Origin: Linnemannia elongata
Taxonomy: Eukaryota > Mortierellomycota > Mortierellomycetes > Mortierellales > Mortierellaceae
NCBI GenBank assembly: GCA_036320915.1
Contig: JAXBDG010000018.1
Location: 248,001 to 312,000, forward strand
Reading direction: 5' to 3'
DNA length: 64,000 nucleotides
Under the pieces are notes generated by a model, which saw only the letters and a program-made list of their open reading frames with translations, was not told the origin of the DNA and made no database searches. Positions 25,432-35,592 of this stretch are shown piece by piece. A program made the translations under genes and the position numbers. Every line of letters begins with the position of its first letter. The stretch's first letter is position 1.

Positions 25432-26188
25432 ACGCGTTCTTGAACTGACTGCGCTTGGGAGTTTGAATGGAACGGTGGTCACTTGCCCGTCAGGAAAACC
25501 GGGGCAATATCTTTTATTTTTTGTTTAAGGAATAAATACAACATGAAAGACTTGACGCTTCGTTCACAACTTGACTGAAAAGTAACATCGTAGAATACGG
25601 ACCTCTGCCAAAACGTACAAGCATGGAGAGCGGATAACGTCCAAAAAAAATGGAACGCGTTCAGACATGACGAGAAGGAATGACGAGAAATGAGGCATTC
25701 TTCGCGCTTCATCGATAGTCTGGATCCCTATCATACCTCCCACTCCTACCTTTGCAGTTGCACTCTTGATTTTCTTTCTAACATAGCCATGCTCCTGCTT
25801 TTCTTTCTTTGCTTAAGTTTTCAGGACCTAGAGAGTGTGACAAAAGCCGCTCTCCCCCTCTATCTTCTCTCCTCTTCCTCTTCCCTCCACCCTCTGACTC
25901 TCGACTGCTGCTGTTCTCTATATTCATCAGTATCCATCGAAATCACCAGACACATCCTTTGAACTCATCAAAATCATCGCAACTCCCAAGTACCGGGTGA
26001 AGACCCCATTTTTCTTTGGTAGTGTGGTGCCCGTATTTTTGCTGACGACTTTGTCAGGTACATAAAGAACCACTATTCCTTTCTTACTTTTTTTTTCTAC
26101 TTATTTTCAGCTCTATACAACGCATTCGCTCTAACTATTCACATATCCTTCTCCCTTTTCTCTTTCTCCCAGAACAATCACCCATAAG
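25432..26188. other. Intergenic region, no gene seen
   Basis: A CT-rich stretch (about 25740-25960) and a T-rich segment near 26080-26160 lead into a short candidate secreted-peptide gene. No convincing coding frame is present. Confidence 0.45.
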
Positions 26189-26790
26189 ATGGTAAGTAAG
26201 CGTGCCAAGCGCCTCACTTGTTCACCATCCTTCTCTCATATATCTATAGAAATACTTTGTCAAGGTCGCGATCCTTTCGTTCCTGGTGGTTGTAGCAAGC
26301 GCATAATTATGAAGATGAAATCTTGCCCTATGAACAAAGAATAGCCAAAGGCCCCGACTATATCCAGTTTGCAGGCTACTGCATCCTAAACCGCCGACAA
26401 GATCGCTACTCAGCCCTCTCACCCTCTTGCCCTTAAGCTTACTTGACTGAGCCAGGCAAGCAAGATGAAGAATGCTCGGGATCAGGCTTGTACACCCGAC
26501 TTTGGAGAGCCGAAGCCTGGTAAGGTACCTCTCTCTCACTCTGTCTCACTTTCTCTCTCTCTTTCACTCTTTATCTATCTCTCTCATACATACATACATA
26601 CATACATACATACATACATACATACATGCATGCATGTACACGCTCTCGCGCATGTTGCTCTTTCTCTTTCCATCCTACTGTCCATGTAACCACTTCCCCT
26701 CTCCCAATCAACATGAAAATAAAGACCATTTGCTTGTGTTTTTTTCTTTCTTGCAGTTCAGTTTTTTGTCCACGTAAAAATGGTCTGTAA
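26189..26790 (+). pseudogene. Decayed small secreted Cys-containing peptide gene
   Basis: An ATG at 26189-26191 is followed at once by a GTAAGT donor and a 58-nt intron. The next exon (from 26250) encodes a near-ideal signal peptide, MKYFVKVAILSFLVVVASA, but hits TAA at 26304. In another frame from 26302 an open stretch begins HNYEDEILPYEQRIAK and contains GYC and SCP. It stops at 26434, then continues in the same frame through DEECSGSG to a donor at 26520. The acceptor at 26755-26756 is strong, and the last exon contains CSVFCPRKNGL before TAA at 26788. The layout is that of a three-exon secreted peptide with one frameshift just after the signal peptide and one internal stop. Sequencing error or an unrecognised splice pattern could also explain it. 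Confidence 0.45.
26585..26627. repeat. CATA tetranucleotide microsatellite
   Basis: About ten CATA units, followed by a few ATGC units, lie within the proposed last intron of the decayed secreted-peptide gene. Confidence 0.9.
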
Positions 26791-27280
26791 AAGTGGAGAT
26801 CTCATCCGTCGTCTTCTTCTTCCTGGTCACTTTGTTTGATTCCCATTTATTTGATCGATAAACTGAGGGTTGATCAGGCAAAAAAAAAAAAGCTCGTCGC
26901 GAAAGGAGTGTACGAAAGGAAAAATAAAGAAATGAAAAGAAACGGTAAGTTATGTTACAAAAAGATGTGGTGGCTAGGCAGTGGCGGCGATACCTTATAT
27001 TAGCAGTCCTTCCCTAGTAGACTAGTATTACTAGTGCGCCGAGCTCTTTCGTCTGCGCCTTGTCCTTTTACACAGAACTTCTTGGACAAGAGCAGAATTG
27101 ACAAGAGTTTCGTTGGCGCTCTGTAGTCTTGTATTTTTTTAGGATCTCACTATCGCTACACCACCACAACCCCTTCTCCTTCCCGTACCAATTGAGGACT
27201 TTACAGCGGTCCTATAACTCTGGCCCACGACCCTCTCCCCTGAGTAACAGTTATAAAGAAAAAATACAAACGACTCTGTA

Positions 27281-27331
<51 letters not shown>

Positions 27332-29332
27332 CAACAAAATGGACATCAATAAATGTTCAGATCTGAATAACACCCTTAGAGCCGAGGCTCTTGTTCTAGG
27401 AAGGGGGAATATAAAGTAAAACGAGTGTGGCCTCTTTTTTTTTTTTTTCTTTGCGATGAGTCGAAAGGAGGAACTAGTCTGAAGTAACCCTTTGCTCAGC
27501 ACATACTTCTATGTTTTTTTTTTTTTTTTTTTTTTTTTTTTGAGTTCGCCAACTCATGTTTACACTTACTACTCGAACAGCTGGGAGAGAAGGAAAAACT
27601 GGCGAATGAACAACAACCAAAGAGAAAAAAAAACATTTACCCCTGAATTCTGTCTGTCGTCCGTCGCTATGCCCTATCAAAGTTGCCATTTATCCAATTA
27701 AAATAAATCGCCGAAAAAGAAAACAAAAAAAAGGGATGTCATTCAGCATAAGGCCCACAGGTAGGAAAGGAAGGGGAGTGTGCCCACCGCCGCATTTCTT
27801 TGTGCACTGCTCTGGCTCGATCATTTCATCAGTTCACTCACCACCACAACCACCACCACAAGGGTCAGACCCACGTTAGGAGCAAAGTCGATCGTTTTTT
27901 TCCTTGCCAGAAAAAAAGTGCGGGAAGGAAGGACAGGAAGGAAGAGAGGAAAAAAACAGAGAGAGAGAGAGAGGGTGTCCTTTTTCGGCTTACATACTCC
28001 CTCCTTTCCACTCGCGCTTGGTTTCGACATTCCGCGGTGTGGTGACCTTTTCAGATATCATCCGCAAAGCGGAAAACAAGAGCTTCCTTCTTATATGCTT
28101 CTCGATCGATCAGAGGAGTATGGTTGGAACCCATTACTGCTCTGGGTAAATATAAAAAAAGAAAGCCCATTGACACTAGAAATACTAAACAGAAGTGCAG
28201 CATGCAGCTGTTCCACGTTCTTGCTTTTGTGAACACAGTAGGATGGGTTGCAGCTTACGCCAAAAAACAAGTGCCATATCAAGTAGAGTAGGGACTGCCT
28301 GGTCAAAAAAAGGCGTATAGCAACGAAAGGAAAAAAATTCAGGTACAGTACGAACCACAAAACGTATAGGTGAGTGAACCTCGGTCAACTGAAACTAAAA
28401 AGGTTCATCAATCACCTCTTACTGTTCGTGGAAAAAGTCCACACCCACCTCTCTTCCCTCTCTTACTCCTCTCTGGGTGGGACGATGCCTTGACATTGAA
28501 AAAAAGTGACAGAGAGGACAGTGGATAAATATGGCATGCAGGAGGGTGGCAAAAAAATCGAACAACCAGAAAAGTAAGCAAGATGCAGCGCCTAAAGAAA
28601 AAAATCTTTCGGGTGAACTGCTGTGTCACAAAAACAATGCTCAAAGACCTCTTGTCATGGGATCACAAAAAAAGACGCACCAGGGATTTATTTCACAGCC
28701 TTTTCCGTCATACGCACAGACTACCCCTGCTCGGCGGGACGGAATTCAATGTTGTAAACTGTACATAGGAGATGGCAATAGAGGGACGTAAGGAGAGGGT
28801 GAGCTGCAAAAGGAACAGGAAGAAAAGGGTTAGTAGAAACACGGATGATAGCGGCAATCCTGCCCTAAGAATGCACCCCGAAAAAAAACCACTAAAATGA
28901 TGTCTTGGCCATGGTCTCCGCGGGGGCTTTCTGTCACTCCAAGAAACAGAAATACTTCTATGGAAATAATGGCGGTAAACAATGTTTTTATTTCTTTGCA
29001 TCGACAGCTCTCTCAGCTCTCCAATTCATGATCGAGATGAATTCAATCAAAACAAAAAAAGTAGGGGGTGAATCACGAAGATAGGAGACAATGAATCTTT
29101 TTCCCCATCAAGTTACAAAAAGGGAGCCAAGTGAGGATAGAAACAACGACAGCCAAAGATGCAAGAAGAGTTATTGAAAGGAAGTATGTGCTTAGGTCAA
29201 CGTACTAACGTCACATCAAAGGGAGAGAAAAGCTAAAAAGAATTCTATTTGGTATTTGGTTCCCCGAAAGTATGCAACAACGGAGGGTTATTTTTTTGGC
29301 TTGAGGAGTAAGAGAGAGAGGAAAGAAAAGGT
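26791..29332. other. Gene-poor region with long homopolymers
   Basis: No gene is supported in 2.5 kb. The region holds a run of 45 A (27284-27328), a run of 28 T (27514-27541) and many shorter A runs. Open frames on both strands are short, overlap these runs and show no recognisable domain. Confidence 0.5.
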
Positions 29333-30784
29333 TTAGTCGAGGAGCTCAGCCTTGTGAGGTACGGGTGTCGGCGCAACAATGATGGGGTCCGGGAGGACAT
29401 ATGGTTCCTGCTCCTCATCGTCGACAACACTGGCACCGCTGTAAGGATTGATGACGGTGGTCCGGACAGGTAGGTGTTGATGACGAGGTTGGTCCTGGTA
29501 GACGGAAGGGTATGAGAAAGCCGGGACGTTGCTGTAAGGACGGGCGACGAATGGACTCTCTTGCTCTAGCTTTCTCAGCTCCTCATCGTCTCCCTCTGAC
29601 TGTTGCTCGAAGGGGTGCTGTTCAAGGATGGCGGGGAGTGCGAGTACTTCCATTCCCTGTGAAACCCCACGCCGCGATTGCTGCTGTTGTTGTTGCTGTT
29701 GTTGTTGGATCTGTTGTTGCTGGAGCTGCAGTTGCTGGGGAACTGTGAGTGGAGCCGACGTTGTTTGCCCTGGCTGAGATTGACCGGCGAAGTGGGCAGT
29801 AGGTTTGGTTGAGGATCGATGGGGGGCGTAGACCAGGGGTGCGGTGGAAGAAGAGTTCAGAGTGATTATGGATCCTCTCGACGACTCGGCCATCTGCAAC
29901 GACGCTCGGTTCTGTCGCTGCTGGTAATCCGACAACACGGGTTTGTTTTCCTCTCTTTCCTCTGCTCCAAGGTCACTGCTTCCTCCGCTTCCTCCTCCTT
30001 GCCCTTGTCCTCCGGCCAAGTGGTGCTTCTGGCTGACCCGGCCACGACCACGACGTTGACGTTTCCGGCGGACGATGAAAAATGCCGCGATGAGGACGAG
30101 AACCAAGACTCCAGCGACCGCACCACCGATGACCGCCGCATTCGATGTTCCGCTCGAACTGTTTCCGCTGTCAGTTCCAGTGCCGCCGCCACCATTGCCG
30201 CCTTTACTACCTCCAGATTGATCGAGCAACTCTGGTCCTGACCAAGAGTTATTGTTCATATAAAAGATGTTGAAAACGGGTTTACCCTTCTGAAGAGAAT
30301 ATGTAACAATTTGGGACGCCTTTCCTAATGCATCCGATGCCATTGCACATCCAGCCATGGATGCCGTGAACTGCGGGGCACCACTTTCTGGCGCGAGTGC
30401 GATGTGTGTCAGACTTGGAGGAGTGAGTTCATAGATGGCGACCAAGTTGTTTTTACCCTAAATAAGAAGAGAAAAGGCAGGCGGCAAAGGCGGGGGACGG
30501 GAAATGGAGGAGGAAGGAGTAATGTGTTAAGTTGCTGCTACTTTCTGGTTTCCATTCAGACACCGAAGGATTGCATGGGAGGTGTTTGGATGAGTTGCTT
30601 GTTCGTTTGTTTTGTTGTGTTTTGATCTTTTATTATTTTTTTTAGCGCGGGCCATTGTGGTGTTGGTGGTAGGGCGCTAAAAAATGTCTTCTTTTCTTTG
30701 GGTCTCGATCCTTGGCAATAAAACCCAGTTTGTACCACGTAAACCATGCTAAATCACGCAAGAAATCTGCTCGTCCAAAAAAAC

Positions 30785-30816
<32 letters not shown>

Positions 30817-31732
30817 AAACAAGGACCAATCGCTGATGAGCAGTCAATACACTACCTTGTCAAGGATATAGGCAGTTGTGCCCAAGTGAACGGAGACAGC
30901 ATCTTTAGTGATTGTGTTGTTTCCCATCTGGATGGGGAGTGGGTTGGTGGCAGTTGCATACTTGTCAGTGTCAAGCACGGTTATCGTTGAATAATACGTT
31001 CCTGAGATTCCATCGCCGTTAATTACAGTCATGGTCCCCTTCACAGGGTTCGATGGGTTGGTCTGGAAGGTACCTACTGCCAGTATGGCTGTTTCGGAGG
31101 AGGCGTTTCCTAGCGACACGCTAGTTCAGTGAGGGAGGAAAGGGCAAAAGAAATAGTGACAAAGCGAATGTCAGGAAGCGGGGTTGCGACATATGATTGA
31201 TAAAAATGGCAAGCAAAAAGAGCTACCTGAAGCGAGACGGGTTGACTCCGGCGGCGCCGACGGCAGCCAACGAACTCCATGACGGTTTAGACCCTGGGTT
31301 ATAGTCATCTGTCATCCCCACACTGAACATAATGTTTCCCACCTGACCAACAACCGCAAACAGTTTAGGCGACAAGAAAGAAACCGTTGAGATGACTGTA
31401 GGTTTTTCGTAGCCAGCTGTTGTGTTCGAACCGTTCTCATTCGTAAAAACGTTCGCATCAAAATTTGCCCCTTTCGAGAACTGCTGGACGTGAGTTCTCC
31501 CCGCCCCAGCATAATTGAAGCACAGTTTTGGGGCATCTCTACGCCAGTGTCCGTCGCCTTCGTTGGGCTTGATGTCTTGAGAGGTTTGGTTGTTGATATC
31601 TTTTAGGTCGACAACATTGACTTCTAGTCCGCTATCTCGAACCCCAATGAGATAAAAAGTTGTGTTTGTTGAAGATTTGGCTGTGGATTGGACGAGGCAG
31701 GGGAAATCGTATGCTGGTATTAGCTGCGACAT
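29333..31732 (-). CDS. Single-pass membrane protein, paralogue A (ectodomain, TM, Gln-rich tail)
   Basis: Three exons read on the minus strand: 31732-31227, 31120-30856 and 30457-29333, giving 631 residues. About 360 residues precede the membrane segment and share blocks with paralogues B and C: PCLVQSTAKSS, FYLIGV, VDLKDIN, APKLC, HVQQFSKGANFDANVF, KLFAVVGQVG, LAVGTF and AYILDK. One transmembrane helix (about 364-386, IGGAVAGVLVLVLIAAFFIV) is followed by an Arg-rich stop-transfer. The tail carries the motif NKPVLSDYQQ, a poly-Gln run and the C-terminal motif VAPTPVPHKAELLD. No N-terminal signal peptide is visible. The repeated beta-strand-like blocks would suit a propeller-type ectodomain, but no known family is recognised. 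Exon junctions fall at the same places as in B. Confidence 0.82.
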
Positions 31733-33088
31733 GGTGTATGTGTGTGTGTGTGCGTGTCGATGGATTGCGGAGGGGGCGTGAAAGAAAGAAAGGAAGGATG
31801 CAAGAAAGAGGGAGGAAGGAGGGTAAGATAGAGGAAGAAAGGAGGGCAGGGAGGGAAAGGAAAGAAGAAAGGAAATGAAAGGAAAGAGGAAAAAAGGAAC
31901 GAGAGGGTATATAGGAAAGTTAGTAAAAAGAAGTCAGGATGGAGGGAGGGACTGATAGTGGGTTGTCGGGTTTAGAAAAAATGGTGCAGATAAACGAGGA
32001 TGCAAATAAACAAGGGAGGAGGGACGAAGGAGGGCGACGAGAGGTGAAGTAGATATGGGGGCTGGGGGTTTGCAAGTGTTGATGCATGGGTGCGTGCGTT
32101 TGCGTGCGCAAACAAGGTGGTTGAAATCGAAAGTCTGAGGTGAAAGAAGAATGTGGATTATGGATGTGAAGAAAAAGATAACATAACAGGAATGAAAACA
32201 GAGAGAACAGAAGAGAAAGATGTCTAGAAGGGAAGAGAAGAGAGTGAGAGAGGAGTGAGAGAAACAGAAGAGTGAAATGGTTCAACTGCAAACAACCAAA
32301 TAAACAAACACGAGAAACAAAAAAATTAAGATCAAGATTTGCTTTGCCAATAACCATACACATGAGCGACGAAGACAAAGGATAGGCAGGTTGTGCAATC
32401 ACTATTTTTCTGGATGGATCTGTTATCCGAGATATTGTAAATTCTCAGAGCTAATTATGGAGATGAACGAGAAGCTTTTCGAACACAACATTACTATCAC
32501 CGAAGGCGGCATCCACCGTCAGCTAGTCGTGGTTTTATTGCAAATCTGGCTCCGCGCACCATTTACTGCTGGAATCTACGTCAAGACATGTAAATAAACG
32601 AGACATGGTTCTTCTTGCCTTCTTTGTCATCGACAACTGGTGGTTACCCTTTAGGCAATCTGTTGTGAATCTTGGAGTTTTACATAGTGACAACCCGCTC
32701 TTCGCCCGTGAGGAGGCAGAGAATTAAATTTGAATGCAGACCGGTATTGAAATATGGCCAAGAAATGACATTGGAGATGTGTTTAGTTTTTATTTGCTTG
32801 AAAAAAAGTAAATAAAATAAAATAAAATAAAAAATAGAAAAACGCGTGTACTGTTCGTTTTTTGGGGAAGGAAGAATAGGAGTGTGCATGTACCAATTAT
32901 TTTTTGGGGGGAGGAGATGGGCGAATGGGAGGAAATGAAAGGAAAGGAAAAGGTGAAAGGAAAGGAAAAGGTGAAAGGAAAGGAAAAGGTGAAAGGAAAG
33001 GAAAAGGTGAAAGGAAAGGAAAAGGTAGGGAAGAGGGGATGGAAGACAGAGTACATGTCCTAGAAAGACCGAGTCCAGCTCAGTATAT
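31733..33088. other. Intergenic region, AG-rich leader of paralogue A and a minisatellite
   Basis: On the minus strand this holds the CT-rich leader of paralogue A (31740-32270). The plus-strand frame at 32391-32597 has no supporting features. A tandem repeat fills 32934-33026. Confidence 0.5.
32934..33026. repeat. 18-bp purine minisatellite
   Basis: About five near-perfect copies of an 18-base purine-rich unit (GAAAGGAAAGGAAAAGGT) lie directly downstream of the small secreted protein gene, which is on the minus strand. They create a repetitive SFPFTF frame on the minus strand that is not a gene. Confidence 0.9.
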
Positions 33089-33621
33089 CTAGACTCTAAG
33101 GCAGGCCCAGTACTCATACTCCTTCCCAACGACTTCATTCCCAGAATTGCTCCAGGCATTTCTCCCGTAACTGAACGTAGGGAACGAGTATTGGATACCT
33201 TGCCATGTCAACGTCAACGGCATATTGTTGGCAATGGCACCATGGTTTACCGAAAACCTTTTGTCACCAGATGAAATGGTCTGTCGCACTTTTGGGGATC
33301 CGAAAGTAGTACGTCCGACATAAGTGTTACGGACTTCAAGCTGGAAGGACTCCTGTGGCTTGCTAGACCCTATATTGCGGACTCTCCAGGTCAAAGTGCT
33401 GGGCTTGCATCTTGTATTGAGATCACTAAAGAAAAAAAATGAGGCGTAGGATAGGGCGTCAGAAGTGTTTGCCAAGACGAGAAACGCGAAGCAGAGTAGA
33501 CAACACAGAATGCAGGAAGAACAACAAAAAGATGATGTACTCACCCTCTCTTTTCCATGTTGGTGGGGAGAGCGAACACGACTGCCAGAGTCATGAGGAG
33601 GTAAAGAATCAAAAACTTCAT
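33089..33621 (-). CDS. Small secreted protein with a Lys-Arg processing site
   Basis: Two exons read on the minus strand: 33621-33545 and 33425-33089, giving 137 residues. A clear signal peptide (MKFLILYLLMTLAVVFA) is followed by LPTNMEKR, whose Lys-Arg is a plausible Kex2-type cleavage site. The mature part of about 112 residues (beginning GDLNTRCKPSTLTWRV) has two cysteines, one near each end (TRCKP and YWACLRV), and alternating hydrophobic segments that suggest a beta-sandwich. It is probably exported to the wall or medium. I do not recognise the family. The intron is GT-AG and the frame is continuous. The gene lies between two members of the membrane protein family. Confidence 0.8.
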
Positions 33622-35592
33622 TGTTGGAGTGGAAGGAAAGAAAGATATTTGTTGTGCCACGTGAGGATGGGTTGTGTGTTGGTGCTGCGTGAAGAGAGCG
33701 AGTATTAATGAGAACTGGTAGGAATGCGTTAGAAAGAGCGAGAGGGAGAGAATAGCAGAGTAGTGCAGTAGTGCTAGTGAGGGGGGGAGGAAGGTGGTGC
33801 AAGCGAAGGACAAGGAGAAAAGAAAAGCAGGGGATGGCTTCTTGTATTTATACAAGTTCCTCCTTTGAAGGTTTGCAACCCTGCTTTGCTATGACAAAGG
33901 CACCATTGTACTAGAAAATGAAATTGAAACGGTGATTGAGTGAGACAGGACCCTCCTTTGGATGCGTAAACAGCTTGAAATTATTGTTTACATGTCTGCT
34001 TGATCCCCTCACTACCATGCCGCGCACGAACCACGCCTTTTTGCTCATGATTTATGTTTGTTTCATTCACCCTAAATGATCAAGGAAAATGGAGGAAAAG
34101 GAAAATGGGGTTCGAAATATCCGAAAGGGAAAGGTGACTCTTGAACCTTGAAAAAAAAGGCATAATCCACTTTATCTCCAGAAATGCGTCAGAGGGTGAG
34201 ACAGTAAACAACGACTGTTTTTTGGTGGCAACTGAGTGGGGGAGGGGGGTTTGCCTTTGTCATCAAGCAGATCGTTGTTTGTTTGTTTTTGCCATTGAGG
34301 GGAGGCACCAAAGTGTTTGATCTTATTATGTTTAACGCTCACTTGGCTTTTTTTTTTGCACCCTGGCCAGGCGAAAGAGAGCGGGAAGTGTTGTAGGAGG
34401 AGTGTCTAGAGTAGGGCGAATGCTGTCATGGTTTGTCTCTGACTTGATTTCTAATCGATGAAGATGAAAAGCAAGAAAAAGAAAACATCGACGAAATGAG
34501 TGAGAGACATGATCCAGCTCGCTACTATGATGCCGTACAGGGTACTCCTGACTGCCATGCGTCGACAAAGGAATTTTGTTTTGGACTCATTCATACTTCA
34601 ACGGCGAAAAAGGGAGGGAAGGATAACAGTGCATGGAAAAAGGAAGAGGAAGGTAAAGTCGACCAACGATCAACGTATGGTACGATCATTCTCTAATGGT
34701 GGAATGATAAAGAATGCTAGGTGATCAAACATACCCCTGGCGCCCGTTGCTTTTGTTTTTGGGGTGGTATTAAACCGCGCCCACGAGGTCTCGGAAGAAT
34801 AGGTACCAAGCAGAGAGTATTGGATCGATGGAAGGATAGACGTTCTTAAAGTCTCACTGGTATCTGCTTTTCTTGACGCTTTGCACATTGCACGGAATCA
34901 TCAACCGTAGTACTTTCGTCAACAAGGCAGCTGGAGGCTGTTGTTTGTTCTCCTGTTTTATTTTTCCGAAGGAAAGGATGAAAGGAAAGGAAAGGAAAAA
35001 GAAACCTAAGGCAAGATGGTGGGTAGAGAAAGAAGTAGAGAGGGGGAAAGTGAGGTGCCCATAGAAGGAGAATAGAGAGTGGTATGATTAAAAAAAAAAA
35101 AAAAGAACCGGGTCATGAATGGTGAGCCACTTAACATCCAAGACCCTCTTCCCGCCAAAAGGAAGAATGATATTCAACAAAAACGAGATCCTCTCTCCTT
35201 TAATTTGCTCACTTCCCTTTTCGAGGAGGTGATTTGGAAATGAGGAGACATCATCTTCTTACTGTACCTGGAAAAGAGTAGTACTACTGCTCCCTCGCTT
35301 TTCTACATACCAAGCCCTATTGTGTTTGAGGATTGCATGGTGGCCATTGGGGGTTTTGACGTGTAGAAGAAGCATTAGTCTTTGCAGGAGCCTCAGTTTT
35401 CTCCATCACTAGCAGGCATCGCTGATTCGGGAACGATCATTCACCAAACTATATCACACACCTTAACCTTTTATTCTTCTCGCTGATCAAAATAAATAAC
35501 GGTCGGGCTGTCTCCGTACTCTGGAACTTCCACCCCTTCACAAATATGTTGCACTCATGAGAGATGGCGTTTATTAACATGTCTGACTAACT
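33622..35592. other. Intergenic region, no gene seen
   Basis: A 2 kb gap with a CT-rich minus-strand leader (33640-33840) and scattered A and G-rich runs. Open frames here are short and unconvincing. Confidence 0.5.

Noticed and set aside
26585..26627. CATA repeat considered as a CRISPR-like or functional array
   Set aside because: It is a plain tetranucleotide microsatellite without spacers.
27780..28232. Plus-strand frame of 150 codons near 28 kb
   Set aside because: Thr and Arg/Lys runs from simple repeats dominate it and no homology is recognised.
32391..32597. Plus-strand frame of 68 codons near 32.5 kb
   Set aside because: It is short and isolated with no signal peptide or domain; it is probably chance.
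32790..33056. Repetitive SFPFTF frame on the minus strand
   Set aside because: It is generated by the 18-bp purine minisatellite and has no other support.
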